NCBI GenBank assembly: GCA_020638135.1
Contig: JACKJE010000010.1
Span: 61,452 to 125,451 of the forward strand
DNA from: Methylobacteriaceae bacterium
Lineage (GTDB): Bacteria; Pseudomonadota; Alphaproteobacteria; Rhizobiales; Beijerinckiaceae
Length of the DNA: 64,000 bases
Direction of reading: 5' to 3'
A program made the position numbers and the translations under genes. A model generated the notes under the pieces. It saw nothing but the letters and a program-made list of their open reading frames with translations, searched no databases and was not told the origin of the DNA. Positions 51,391-60,708 of this stretch are shown here, in pieces (the first letter of the stretch is position 1; each line of letters opens with the position of its first letter).

Positions 51391-52485
51391 TCAGTCGTCG
51401 TCGCTGCTCTGCCCGGACTCGATCGCCTTGCGCAGCGCGGTCCAGCGCCGCAGCCCCTCGTTGGCGCCGAGCAGCGCCAGCGCGAACACGAAGGGCGCGA
51501 GATAGTAGATGATGCGGAAGAGCAGCAGCGAAGCAAAGAGCGACGCCGTGCTCGGCGCCGGCACGAATTTCAGCATCGTCGCCTCGAACACGCCGATGCC
51601 GCCCGGCGCGTGGCTGGCGATGCCGAGAATGCAGCCGAGCACATAGGTGGCCGCGAAGCTCGGAAAGTCGATCGGCGTCTTGGCGGGCAGGAGCACGTAG
51701 AGCACGCCGGCCGCCGCGCAGAGATCGATGACGCCGAGCGCCATCTGTCCGAGCGTGACCAGCGGTCCGGGCAGGCGCAGCCGGAAGCCCTGCACCCGCA
51801 CGCGGCGCGGCGCGACCGCGACCCAGCCGACATAGGCGGCGATCGCGACCAGCACGCCGGCGCCGATCACGGCGTTCATCTGCCAGGGCAGGTTGTCGAT
51901 CCACGACAGGGATTCCGCGCGCGCGACCATGCTGACGCCCGCGACGAAGGCCATGCCGAGCCAGAAGGTCACGCCGGCGACGACGGTCAGGCTCGCCACC
52001 TTGCCGGCCGAAAGCCCGGCGCGCGAATAGATCCAGTAGCGCACGGCGCCGGCGGTGATCAGCGGAAAGCCGAGCGTGAACGAGATGGCGTAGCTCGTGA
52101 ACGACCCGAGCGCGGTCGTGCGATAGGGCACGTGCGTGCCGATCTGGCGCAGCGCCAGAGCGTCGTAGCCCGTCAGCGCGAGATAGGAGACGCTGGCGAG
52201 GAGGCAGGCCGCCGCGATTTGCTCGGCGCTGGTCGCCGCGATCGCGGCGCGCAACGCCCCGATGTCGAGATTGGCGACGACCCGCGCCAGCACGAAGATC
52301 GACAGGGCGAAAATGCCGATCGAAAGGATCGCGCCGATCGTGCGGCCGAGATGCTTGCGGTCGAACAGGCGCCTGCGGCCTTCGATGATCGCGCGTCGCT
52401 CGCTCCACGGCCGTTCGCCAACGGCCACGCTTTCGCTGTTGGCGCCGAACGATTTCGCGGCTGTGTCGGCGTCCTCTTCCCTCAT
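51391..52485 (-). CDS. UPF0104 / lysylphosphatidylglycerol-synthase-type membrane protein
   Basis: A 364-residue inner-membrane protein with about eight hydrophobic segments. It resembles the flippase-like part of MprF and the YbhN group: SYLALTGYDALALRQIG, FTSYAISFTLGFPLITAGAVRYWIY, and GCILGIASHAPGGIGVFEA with the conserved P-G-G-[IL]-G motif. There is no soluble lysyl-transfer domain, so it is not a full MprF. It likely concerns lipid transport or envelope synthesis. It converges on ppk2 with a six-base gap. Confidence 0.85.
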   Translation of the reverse strand: MREEDADTAAKSFGANSESVAVGERPWSERRAIIEGRRRLFDRKHLGRTIGAILSIGIFALSIFVLARVVANLDIGALRAAIAATSAEQIAAACLLASVSYLALTGYDALALRQIGTHVPYRTTALGSFTSYAISFTLGFPLITAGAVRYWIYSRAGLSAGKVASLTVVAGVTFWLGMAFVAGVSMVARAESLSWIDNLPWQMNAVIGAGVLVAIAAYVGWVAVAPRRVRVQGFRLRLPGPLVTLGQMALGVIDLCAAAGVLYVLLPAKTPIDFPSFAATYVLGCILGIASHAPGGIGVFEATMLKFVPAPSTASLFASLLLFRIIYYLAPFVFALALLGANEGLRRWTALRKAIESGQSSDDD

Positions 52486-52550
52486 GCCTCACGCTCTTGA
52501 ACGAACAAGCCGGCGAAGGCATGGCGACGCGGCGACAGACGCCCTGCGAT

Positions 52551-54878
52551 TTAGGGGCTGCGGAATGGCTTCGCAACCCCGGCGACGGCCTCGCGCGCGA
52601 GTGAGGTAAACGGCTTGAAGCGGAAGTCGAGCCTGTGTCGGCCCGGCGGCAGGCGAACGGCGCGGAACGCGACATTGGCGCGCTCGATGGTTGCAGGAAC
52701 GCCGTCCAGCGCGCAGCTCCACCAGGGATGCCAGATGTCGTTGAGAACGAGCCAGCCGCCATCGGGGGCGTCGGCTTCGATCGCAATGTGTGTGTTGGCG
52801 TAGCTCAGGATGCGCGCCGTTCCCGTCCGGCGCGGCGTTTGGTCGCTGCCTTCGGTGAGCAGCACGGTCGAGCGATAATCGACCTGCGGCCAGGCGCCGG
52901 TCTTCATGATCGCATTGAAATCGGCGCCGAGCGCCTGCGTCGCCACGAATACGCGCGGCATGGCGCGCGGGTTCTCGTAGATCCATGCGTCGGCGGTGCG
53001 CGCCACGAAGATCAGATCGCCGGGCTTCAGGGTCGGATCGATCTGCTCGATCGGCGCCCCGGTCGCGATGAAGCGCAGGCCGGTGAGATCGGCCGCGATC
53101 GAGCGATAGGACGGAAAGGCCTTCGAGAAGACGCGCTGTTCGGGCAGACCGACCGTGTCGTCGGCGCCGGTGAAATCCTCGAACAGCGCGAGGCGCAGCG
53201 GGTTGTAGCCGAGGTCGTGATCGAAGTTCTGCGACAGGCTGGCGTTCGGCCAGTCGAAGCCGATGCCGGCGAGTTCGATACGGTCGCGCCGGTCGGGCGC
53301 GGCGCCGGCGGCGAGTTTCTCGCGCAACAGCCGTATCGTCGTGTTGTTCGTGCCCGGCCGCAGGAAGTCGAACCGGCCGGGCGGCAGCGCGGTCGATTCG
53401 TTCGGGCCGTTGCCGATCGACAGATCGACGGCGCAGAACAGGCCGATCAGCGCGAGCGCCGCCATCGGCCGCTTCCGGCCGCGCAGCGCGATCCATTCGA
53501 GCAAAGCCAGCGCCAGCGCGAAGGTCACCCAAGCAATCAGTAGCGGCATGACGGCCTGCGCCAGCCGATCCTTCCACACCGCAACCGCCGCGCCTGCGCC
53601 GAGCAGGAGGAGGATTACGAGCGCGACGAGCGTCGGCCGCCAGCGCGTCTCGCCCGAGGCGATGCGATGCACGCCGTAGCCGGCGAGATAGGCGAGCAGG
53701 GCGCAGAGCGGAAAGGTGGCGTCCGCCGGCCGCCGCCACAGGCCCGCGCCCGGCAGATGGAACAGCCAGTCGAAGGCCGGCGTGTAGCGGCCGAGCGCAT
53801 AGAGCCCGAGCAGCAGCGCCATCACCGCGATGAAGCGCGCATCGCCCTGCGCGCGCCGCAACGGCAGGCCGGCGCCGATCACGGCGGCCAGCGCCAGCGC
53901 GCCGAAATAGACCTCGCCCATGTTGCGGGCGAGAAACAGATTGGTCGATCCCCAGGCCGGCGACGGCGGCCCCCAGAAATAGGCGAGCGGCCCGGCGACG
54001 CCGTAGAGGTCGGGCGCGACGACGGTGAGCAGCGAGGCCGGATGCAGCGAACCCTTCACCACTTCGCTGAAGATGATGTCGGGCCGGTTGGAGCTGGCCG
54101 CGAGCAGGGCCGACAGAACAACCGGAACGCCCGCGACCACGAGCCCGACGAGCGTTCCCGCGATCAGCGGCCGCAGGAAGGATCGCCGGTTGGCGGCGAA
54201 ACCCGCCCCGCGAAACAGCCGTTGCGCCACGAAGCCCGTCAGGATCAGCGTCTGCAGCCAGGCGATCTGGTCGCGCCCGCCGACCATCAGGCCGGCGAAC
54301 AGGCCCGCCGCCGCGCCCCAGAAGGCCGAGCCCCTGTCGAGGGCGCGCGACAGCGCGAACAGGGCGAGTGGAAACCAGGCAAGGCTCATCACCTGCCCGA
54401 CATGCTGCAACCGCCAGGCCGCCGAGCCGCCGAACGCGAAGGCGATGGCCGCGACCAGCGCGCCCTCCGCCCGCCAGCCGCGATCGCGCGCATAGAGGAA
54501 AACCCCGAGCGCGCCGAGGCCCAGCATGCCGAACAGGACGCCGTCGGCGAGCCGGAACGACGGCGCCGGGCCGAGCAGGGCCGCCAGGAGATAGACAGGC
54601 GCGAAGATCAGCGACTGCGGATCGGCGATCTGCGGCCAGCCGTCGAATATGTTCGGCGTCCAGAACGGGCTCTGCCCGCTGGCGAGCGAGCGGGCGAGAA
54701 AGGCGAACTGCGGGTAGAAATGCGCCTTGGCGTCCCACGGGATCGTCACCCGCCCCGACAGCCAGGGCCAGGTCAGGAAAAGCCAGACGAGCGCGAAGAC
54801 GAGGCCGGCGAACACATATCCGCCGCGCGCCCTCTCCGGTCTGCGGTCGTCAGACGAGGGGCGGTTCGAGTTCGGCAT
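52551..54878 (-). CDS. YfhO-like multi-pass membrane protein
   Basis: A 775-residue protein. The first 500 or so residues hold about 12 hydrophobic segments, and the C-terminal 250 form a soluble domain with WLVLNDIWHPWWSCALDGVPATIERANVAFRAVRLPPG-type sequence (around residues 710-750), as in the YfhO family. YfhO proteins are GT-C-like membrane proteins linked to glycosylation of cell-wall polymers or lipids in Gram-positive bacteria; the role here is unknown. Its first 29 bases overlap the end of ribA. Confidence 0.82.
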   Translation of the reverse strand: MPNSNRPSSDDRRPERARGGYVFAGLVFALVWLFLTWPWLSGRVTIPWDAKAHFYPQFAFLARSLASGQSPFWTPNIFDGWPQIADPQSLIFAPVYLLAALLGPAPSFRLADGVLFGMLGLGALGVFLYARDRGWRAEGALVAAIAFAFGGSAAWRLQHVGQVMSLAWFPLALFALSRALDRGSAFWGAAAGLFAGLMVGGRDQIAWLQTLILTGFVAQRLFRGAGFAANRRSFLRPLIAGTLVGLVVAGVPVVLSALLAASSNRPDIIFSEVVKGSLHPASLLTVVAPDLYGVAGPLAYFWGPPSPAWGSTNLFLARNMGEVYFGALALAAVIGAGLPLRRAQGDARFIAVMALLLGLYALGRYTPAFDWLFHLPGAGLWRRPADATFPLCALLAYLAGYGVHRIASGETRWRPTLVALVILLLLGAGAAVAVWKDRLAQAVMPLLIAWVTFALALALLEWIALRGRKRPMAALALIGLFCAVDLSIGNGPNESTALPPGRFDFLRPGTNNTTIRLLREKLAAGAAPDRRDRIELAGIGFDWPNASLSQNFDHDLGYNPLRLALFEDFTGADDTVGLPEQRVFSKAFPSYRSIAADLTGLRFIATGAPIEQIDPTLKPGDLIFVARTADAWIYENPRAMPRVFVATQALGADFNAIMKTGAWPQVDYRSTVLLTEGSDQTPRRTGTARILSYANTHIAIEADAPDGGWLVLNDIWHPWWSCALDGVPATIERANVAFRAVRLPPGRHRLDFRFKPFTSLAREAVAGVAKPFRSP

Positions 54879-55956
54879 CGATGGAATGGCCGGCGCGGTC
54901 GCGCTTGGCGGCGAGATAGCCGATATTCTGCGGCGTCCGTCGCCCGATCACGCGCTCCTGCTCCACCACTTCGAGGCCGGCGGCCGCCAGCGCGGCGATC
55001 TTGTTCGGATTGTTGGTGTGGATCTTGACCCGCGACACGCCGAGTTGCCGGAGCATGTCGGCCGCAAACCCGAAGCCGCGCTGGTCGTGGTCGAAGCCGA
55101 GCACTTCGTCGGCGTCGTAGGTGTCGAGGCCTTCCGCCTGCAGGCGATAGGCCTTGATCTTGCTGGCGAGCCCGTTGCCGCGCCCTTCCTGGTCGAGATA
55201 GAGGATGACGCCGCCGCCGTTATCCGCCATGGCGCGCGCGGTCATGCGCAACTGGTCGCCGCAATCGCATTTCAGCGAGCCGAACAGGTCGCCGGTCAGG
55301 CAGGCCGAATGCAGCCGCACCGCGACCGGGCGCGACAGGTCGGGCTGGCCGATGATGACGGCCGCCTGGTCGCGCAGGCCCTCGCCGCCGCGGAAGATCA
55401 CGAATTCGGATTGCGGCGCGCCCTCGAGCGGCACTTTCGCGCGGGAGACGATGTGCAAGGCCGCGCTGCGCCGCGCCGGATAGGCGGCGACGGCGGCCTC
55501 GGCGACGCGCACGACCGGCGCATCGGTCAGCGCGCCCGCTTCGAGCGGGACGACGACGAGCGCCGGGAGCAGGGCGGCGAGATGGGCGAGGCGGAGGCCC
55601 GCTTCCTCGCCGGGGGCGAGGGGCAGCAATCGGGCGTCCAGAGTGGCGCCATCGTCGATGGCGAGGCGGGAGATCTCCGCGAGGTCGGGCGCTGGCAGCG
55701 CCAGGGCGGCCGCCGCCCGGTCCGGCGCGCCGAGCCGATGGAGGCGCGGACCGGCCAGAACGAGACGCGCCCCGCCGGCCGCCAGACCGGCGAGCGCGGC
55801 GACGCCGGCGCTGTCCAGTCCTTCGACCGGCGCAGTCAGCAGCGCTCCCGCGGCCGTCTCGACGACGACCGGCCGGCCCGCCCGGAACTCGGCGATCGCC
55901 CGTTCCGCAGCGAGCTGGTCGCGGGGAACGCCGCCCAGCAGTTTGTCGATACCCAT
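54850..55956 (-). CDS. ribA: GTP cyclohydrolase II (RibA) with N-terminal extension
   Basis: A 368-residue protein. The C-terminal 200 residues are GTP cyclohydrolase II: HSACLTGDLFGSLKCDCGDQL with the zinc cysteines, YLDQEGRGNGLASKIKAY, and TNNPNKI. It starts riboflavin synthesis from GTP. The N-terminal 160 residues occupy the place of a DHBP synthase (RibB) domain but lack its acidic motifs, so this part looks degenerate. The ATG at 55956 is chosen by family start; the frame is open to 56025. Confidence 0.9.
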   Translation of the reverse strand: MGIDKLLGGVPRDQLAAERAIAEFRAGRPVVVETAAGALLTAPVEGLDSAGVAALAGLAAGGARLVLAGPRLHRLGAPDRAAAALALPAPDLAEISRLAIDDGATLDARLLPLAPGEEAGLRLAHLAALLPALVVVPLEAGALTDAPVVRVAEAAVAAYPARRSAALHIVSRAKVPLEGAPQSEFVIFRGGEGLRDQAAVIIGQPDLSRPVAVRLHSACLTGDLFGSLKCDCGDQLRMTARAMADNGGGVILYLDQEGRGNGLASKIKAYRLQAEGLDTYDADEVLGFDHDQRGFGFAADMLRQLGVSRVKIHTNNPNKIAALAAAGLEVVEQERVIGRRTPQNIGYLAAKRDRAGHSIDAELEPPLV

Positions 55957-56139
55957 TCCCGACCCGGTTGTTGCCGATGCGCCCGTCGGCCTGTTGCAGG
56001 CAATATAGTGTGCGCGCGCCCGCAAAACGACAATCCGTCCCGGGCAAGCTCATCTGGGCTTTAGCGCACAGGGCCCACGCCCTGCAAATGGGCGCCCCGG
56101 CATTTGACCGGACCGGCGCCCGCGCTTATGTGAGCGGAC

Positions 56140-56691
56140 ATGGCCATCCGACCCATCATCTGCATCCCGGACAACCGCCTGCGGCTCGTCTCCAAGCCCG
56201 TCGAACGCGTCGACGACGACGTCAAGCGGCTGATGGACGACATGCTGGAGACCATGTACGACGCGCCCGGCATCGGGCTCGCGGCGATCCAGGTCGCGAT
56301 CCCCAGGCGCGTCGTCGTGATCGACACCGCCAAGGAGGGCGAGGAGGCCCGGCCGATCTGCTTCGCCAATCCGGAGATCGTCTGGTCGTCCGAGGAAAAG
56401 CGCGTCTATCAGGAAGGCTGCCTGTCGATCCCCGAATATTATGAGGACGTCGAACGGCCTTCTCGCGTGAAAGCGCGCTATCTCGACCGAGAGGGGCGCG
56501 AGAACGAGATCGAGGCCGACGGCCTGCTGGCGACCGCGCTCCAGCACGAGATCGACCATCTGAACGGCGTTCTGTTCATCGATCACCTGTCGCGCCTCAA
56601 ACGCGAGCGCGTCTGGAAGAAATACGAGAAGATCGCGCGCCGGAACGCCAACGAACCCGGCCACCCCGCCCACGATTCCCGCGAGCTGTGA
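56140..56691 (+). CDS. def: Peptide deformylase
   Basis: A 183-residue peptide deformylase with all three motifs: GIGLAAIQV, EGCLSIPEYY (metal Cys) and QHEIDHLNG (two metal His and catalytic Glu). It removes the N-formyl group from new proteins. It stands ten bases before fmt, which adds that group, the common operon order. The start follows the family N-terminus; the ribosome site is weak. Confidence 0.96.
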   Translation: MAIRPIICIPDNRLRLVSKPVERVDDDVKRLMDDMLETMYDAPGIGLAAIQVAIPRRVVVIDTAKEGEEARPICFANPEIVWSSEEKRVYQEGCLSIPEYYEDVERPSRVKARYLDREGRENEIEADGLLATALQHEIDHLNGVLFIDHLSRLKRERVWKKYEKIARRNANEPGHPAHDSREL

Positions 56692-56701
56692 GGCGACGCC
56701 G

Positions 56702-57625
56702 ATGCGCGTCGTCTTCATGGGCACGCCGGACTTCTCGGTTCCCGTCCTGACGGAAATCGTCGGCCAGGGCCATGAGGTCTGCTGCGTCTACACCCGCGCG
56801 CCGCAGCCGGCCGGCCGTGGCATGGACCTGCGGCCCTCGCCCGTCCACAAGGTCGCCGAACGCTTCGGCATTCCCGTTCGTTCGCCGAAAAGCCTGCGCA
56901 GCGTGGAAGAGCAGGCGAGTTTCGCGGCGCTTGAGGCCGATTGCGCGGTCGTGGTCGCCTATGGCCTGATCCTGCCAAAGCATGTTCTCGACGCGCCGAA
57001 ATTCGGCTGCTTCAACCTGCACGCCTCGTTGCTGCCGCGCTGGCGTGGCGCCGCTCCGATCCAGCGCGCCATCATGGCCGGCGACCCGGAGACCGGCGTG
57101 ATGGTGATGCAGATGGACGAAGGCCTCGACACCGGCCCCGTCGGCATGGCCGAGCGGGTCGCCATCGGGCAGGACATGACGGCGGGCGAATTGCACGACG
57201 CGCTGATGAAGGTCGGCGCCGATCTGATGGCCCGCGCCCTGTCGGCGATCTCGCGCGGTTCGCTCGCCTTCCGGCCGCAGGCGGAGGAGGGCGTCACCTA
57301 CGCCGCCAAGATCGACAAGGCCGAGGCGCGGCTCGATTTTTCGAAGCCCGCGCGCGAGGTCCACAATCTCGCCCGCGGCCTCTCGCCATTCCCCGGCGCG
57401 TGGTTCGAGGCCGATCTGGGCAAGGGGCCGGAGCGGGTGAAGGTCCTGCGCAGCCGGATGGCCGAAGGCGCCGGCGCGCCGGGAACCTTGATCGGCGAGG
57501 GCGTGATCGCCTGCGGCGACGGCGCGATCGAGCTCGTTCAGGTCCAGCGCGGCGGCAAGGCGGCCATGACCTTCGCCGATTTCGCGCGGGGCGCGCGGCT
57601 GGCGACAGGCGCGAGGCTCGGGTGA
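56702..57625 (+). CDS. fmt: Methionyl-tRNA formyltransferase
   Basis: A 307-residue enzyme. The N-terminal domain has VVFMGTPDFSVP and the catalytic segment FNLHASLLPRWRGAAPIQRAI with Asn and His; a C-terminal OB-fold domain follows. It formylates initiator Met-tRNA with 10-formyl-tetrahydrofolate. It lies between def and truA on the same strand, with a repeat element inserted before truA. Confidence 0.96.
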   Translation: MRVVFMGTPDFSVPVLTEIVGQGHEVCCVYTRAPQPAGRGMDLRPSPVHKVAERFGIPVRSPKSLRSVEEQASFAALEADCAVVVAYGLILPKHVLDAPKFGCFNLHASLLPRWRGAAPIQRAIMAGDPETGVMVMQMDEGLDTGPVGMAERVAIGQDMTAGELHDALMKVGADLMARALSAISRGSLAFRPQAEEGVTYAAKIDKAEARLDFSKPAREVHNLARGLSPFPGAWFEADLGKGPERVKVLRSRMAEGAGAPGTLIGEGVIACGDGAIELVQVQRGGKAAMTFADFARGARLATGARLG

Positions 57626-57630
57626 CGACA

Positions 57631-57766
57631 GGCCCCCTCCCTTTCCCTCCCCCACGCGCTGCGCGCGCGGGAGAGGGGACGGCTCTTGCTCGTGAACGCA
57701 CAAGGACCGGGTCTGCGCGCGCCCTCTCCCTCTCCCGCGAAGCGGGGGAGGGTTGGGGAGGGGGCC
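57631..57766. repeat. Dispersed inverted-repeat element between fmt and truA
   Basis: A 136-base element whose ends are inverted repeats of 23 bases with three mismatches (57631-57653 and 57744-57766; C-rich on the left, G-rich on the right). Inside are further palindromic parts, around CGCGCTGCGCGCGCG and CTCCCGCGAAGCGGGGGAG. It resembles miniature intergenic repeats common in GC-rich alphaproteobacteria. It ends ten bases before the truA start and would form a long hairpin in the def-fmt-truA transcript. Confidence 0.75.
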
Positions 57767-57776
57767 CGCGCTAGCC

Positions 57777-58514
57777 ATGCCCCGCTACAAACTCACCCTC
57801 GAATATGACGGCCGCCCCTTCGTCGGCTGGCAACGGCAGGCAAATGGCCTGTCGGTGCAGGAAGCGGTCGAGACGGCGATCGAGAGCCTGACCGGGACGC
57901 GGGCGCCGATCCAGGCCGCCGGCCGCACCGACGCCGGCGTCCACGCCACGGGCCAGGTCGTCCACGTCGATCTCGCCCGCGACTGGCGCGGCGACCGGCT
58001 GCGCGACGCGCTTAACGCGCACTTGCGGCTGTTCCCAGTGGCCGTCGTGGAAGCCGAACAGGTCGGGTCGGATTTCGAGGCGCGCTTTTCCGCGACGAAA
58101 CGCCATTACCTCTACCGCATCCTCAACCGCCGCGCGCCGCCGACACACGCGCGCGGCTATGTCTGGCACGTCGCGCGAAAACTCGACGCCGAAGCGATGC
58201 ACGAGGCGGCGCAGGCCTTGGTCGGGCGGCACGATTTCACGACCTTCCGCGCCGCCGAATGCCAGGCGAATTCGCCGCTGCGCACGCTGGAGCGGCTTGA
58301 TGTGGCGCGCGCCGGCGACATGATCGAAATCCGCGCCTCCGCGCTCTCGTTCCTGCACCGGCAGGTCCGCTCCATGGTCGGCTCGCTCGAACATGTCGGC
58401 TCCGGCAAATGGACGGCCGCCGATCTGAAAGCCGCGCTCGACGCCCGCGATCGCGCCCGCTGCGGGGCGGTCGCGCCGCCCGAAGGGTTGTTCTTGGTCC
58501 GTGTCGACTACTAA
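57777..58514 (+). CDS. truA: tRNA pseudouridine(38-40) synthase
   Basis: A 245-residue TruA protein. It has RYKLTLEYDGRPFVGWQRQ at the N-terminus, the catalytic Asp in AAGRTDAGVHATGQV, RHYLYRI, and SFLHRQVRSMVG near the C-terminus. It makes pseudouridine in the anticodon arm of tRNA. The ATG at 57777 matches the family start; the upstream open frame lies in the repeat element. It is the third gene of the def-fmt-truA group. Confidence 0.95.
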   Translation: MPRYKLTLEYDGRPFVGWQRQANGLSVQEAVETAIESLTGTRAPIQAAGRTDAGVHATGQVVHVDLARDWRGDRLRDALNAHLRLFPVAVVEAEQVGSDFEARFSATKRHYLYRILNRRAPPTHARGYVWHVARKLDAEAMHEAAQALVGRHDFTTFRAAECQANSPLRTLERLDVARAGDMIEIRASALSFLHRQVRSMVGSLEHVGSGKWTAADLKAALDARDRARCGAVAPPEGLFLVRVDY

Positions 58515-58635
58515 GCGATTGCGTCCTCGCAATTGCACAATTGCATAGTTTGGCTACCAAGCTTGATGTAACGCAAGACAGTTATTCCGTGATGCCGATC
58601 ATGATGGCGCATAACCATCGAGAAAGGCAGTCGCC

Positions 58636-59082
58636 ATGTCCGTTACAGCCACTCAGTCCTCAACCCTCAAATCGCTGCTTGGGCCCGCGGTCGCGCCGCG
58701 TCCCTTCGATCTTGCGCAGCCACTGAACGTGATCCGCATCGTCGCCGGTCTGTTCTATCTGCCGCACATCCTCTTCAAGGTGTTCGGAATGGCCGGCGCG
58801 CTCGGTTTCTTCGCCAAGGCCGGGCTGGTTCCTGCGCCTTTCTTCGTGGGCCTTGCGCTGGTCGTGGAAACGATCGCCTGCGTTGCGCTGACGTTTGGCC
58901 TCTATTTGCGCTGGACCGGCCTGCTGTCGGCGGGTTGCATGGCGGTCGCCGCTTATGCCGTATTCGCGACCAAGGGCGCGGGATGGCTGTGGAACCTTGG
59001 CGGCGTAGAATACTTGACGATGTGGGCCGTCATTTCCTTGGCAATCGCCTATAATGCCTGGAAACAAGCCGCTCGCGCCTGA
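58636..59082 (+). CDS. DoxX-family membrane protein
   Basis: A 148-residue inner-membrane protein with four hydrophobic segments, as in DoxX/DoxD-like proteins: NVIRIVAGLFYLPHILFKVFG, GFFAKAGLVPAPFFVGLAL, LYLRWTGLLSAGCMAVAAYAVF, and EYLTMWAVISLAIAYN (the longest quoted parts kept short here). AAAGG precedes the ATG. Family members have been linked to redox processes at the membrane, but no firm role can be given. Confidence 0.85.
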   Translation: MSVTATQSSTLKSLLGPAVAPRPFDLAQPLNVIRIVAGLFYLPHILFKVFGMAGALGFFAKAGLVPAPFFVGLALVVETIACVALTFGLYLRWTGLLSAGCMAVAAYAVFATKGAGWLWNLGGVEYLTMWAVISLAIAYNAWKQAARA

Positions 59083-59187
59083 ACACGAACATTGCAGCCG
59101 GCCGGCCGAATCGCTGGCCGGTTGCTGCGTCTTTGATCGGCGCCGCGGGAGGTGCAATTCTCCACGCCGCGTTGTTAGAATGCGGCG

Positions 59188-59868
59188 ATGACCGACATTC
59201 TCCACGATTCCGAGCGCCGCCTGTTCCTCGATCCCGGCGACTACATCGACAGCGAACATCCCGCCGTCGTCGCGTTCGCGCGTGAGAATGCGCCCGCCGA
59301 CGCCAGCGACCGCGACAGAGCGAGAGCGCTCTACAAGGCGGTGCGCGACAAGATCCGTTACAATCCCTACGTGAACATGCGGTCGCCCGAGACCTTCCGC
59401 GCCTCCAGCGTGATTGCGGCCGGCAACGCCTATTGCGTCGGCAAGGCTGCGCTCTTTGCCGCAACCTGCCGGGTCCATGGCATTCCCGCGCGCGTCGGCT
59501 TCGCCGATGTGCGCAACCATCTGACGACCGACAAGCTGCGCGAGAGCATGGGCACGGACCTGTTTTCCTGGCACGGCTACACGCATGTCTATGTCGACGG
59601 CGCCTGGCGTAAGGCGACGCCGACCTTCAACGCTTCGCTGTGCGAAAAACTCGGCGTCAAGCCGCTCGATTTCGACGGGCACGACGACGCGCTGCTGCAT
59701 CCCTTCGACGGCGCCGGCCGGGCTTTCATGCAATATGTCGAGGATCACGGCTCCTTCCACGACGTGCCCGCCCAGTTCCTGATGCGCGAGATGGCCCGCG
59801 TCTATTCGAGGATGACGTCCGAGGACCTGTCGACGCGCGACATGGAACAGGAAGCCGTAGGAGGTTAG
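59188..59868 (+). CDS. Transglutaminase-like domain protein
   Basis: A 226-residue transglutaminase-fold protein. The expected catalytic Cys is in NAYCVGKAALFAATCRVHG and the His in WHGYTHVYVDG. The third position, usually Asp, lies in AWRKATPTFN where Thr stands in the place of Asp; this may be usual in the subfamily. Bacterial members are mostly cysteine proteases or amidases of unknown target. No signal peptide. The next gene starts five bases after the stop. Confidence 0.85.
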   Translation: MTDILHDSERRLFLDPGDYIDSEHPAVVAFARENAPADASDRDRARALYKAVRDKIRYNPYVNMRSPETFRASSVIAAGNAYCVGKAALFAATCRVHGIPARVGFADVRNHLTTDKLRESMGTDLFSWHGYTHVYVDGAWRKATPTFNASLCEKLGVKPLDFDGHDDALLHPFDGAGRAFMQYVEDHGSFHDVPAQFLMREMARVYSRMTSEDLSTRDMEQEAVGG

Positions 59869-59873
59869 CCGCC

Positions 59874-60572
59874 GTGCGGCCGGCCGACATCGATCACGTC
59901 CAGACGCTGCCGCTGTTCCGCGGCATGGACCCCGCGCGTTTCGACGAACTGGTCGCCGGCGCCATGCTCCAGCGCTTTCCCGCGCATGTCGAGCTGATCC
60001 GCGAAGGCGACCGGCCGGATTTCCTGCATGTCGTCGTGGAAGGTCTGGTCGAACTCTATTCCGAGCGCGACAAGGACGAACTGGGCTTCTCGCTGCTGCG
60101 TCCCTATTCGACCTTCATTCTCGCGGCGGTGGCCCGCGACGCGCTGTATCTCAATTCGGCCCGCACGCTCAGCGTCGCGCGCGTCCTGATGATCCCGGCC
60201 GAGACGGTGCGCGCCGCGATCGAGGCCGATTCGGCTTTCGCCCGCGCGATTGTGCTCGAACTCGCAACCGCCTACCGACGCGTGCTGAAGGAGCTCAAAG
60301 ATCGCAAGTTCCGCCCCACCATCGAGCGGCTCGCCAATTGGCTGCTGCGCGAGATGGAGCCCGGCGGCGCGGGCGGGCGGCTGCGGCTGCCTTTCGACAA
60401 GCGCAAGCTCGCCTCGCATATCGGCACGACGCCCGAAAATCTTTCCCGCACCTTCTCGGCGCTCGGCGCCCACGGTGTCGAAGCGCATGGACGCGAGATC
60501 GCGATCCTGGACACGGCGCGCCTGACCGAGATCGCCAAGCCCGACCCCCTGATCGACGACCCGTTCGCCTGA
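59874..60572 (+). CDS. Crp/Fnr-family transcriptional regulator
   Basis: A 232-residue regulator starting at a GTG (59874) with GGAGG nine bases upstream. An N-terminal cyclic-nucleotide-binding-type barrel (LPLFRGMDPARFDELVAGA, LIREGDRPDFLHVVVEGLVEL) is followed by a long helix and a winged helix-turn-helix with KRKLASHIGTTPENLSRTFSAL. No cysteines of the FNR iron-sulfur type are present, so it is not an oxygen-sensing FNR; a Dnr/NnrR- or CRP-like sensor is possible. It is likely co-transcribed with the transglutaminase-like gene. Confidence 0.88.
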   Translation: MRPADIDHVQTLPLFRGMDPARFDELVAGAMLQRFPAHVELIREGDRPDFLHVVVEGLVELYSERDKDELGFSLLRPYSTFILAAVARDALYLNSARTLSVARVLMIPAETVRAAIEADSAFARAIVLELATAYRRVLKELKDRKFRPTIERLANWLLREMEPGGAGGRLRLPFDKRKLASHIGTTPENLSRTFSALGAHGVEAHGREIAILDTARLTEIAKPDPLIDDPFA

Positions 60573-60708
60573 CGATTTGCCGCATCGCGGGACGTTGCCG
60601 CTAGTTCGTTGGAGACTTGCGCGCGCGGGCGCGCGCTGTATGGTTCCCGCCGCTAGCATGGCCATATTCAGCCCGCCGTCTGAGGCAGGGCGCGACCGGG
60701 GAGCAAGA

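Noticed and set aside
51391..52485. Full lysylphosphatidylglycerol synthase (MprF)
   Set aside because: Only the membrane flippase-like part is present; the lysyl-transfer domain is missing.
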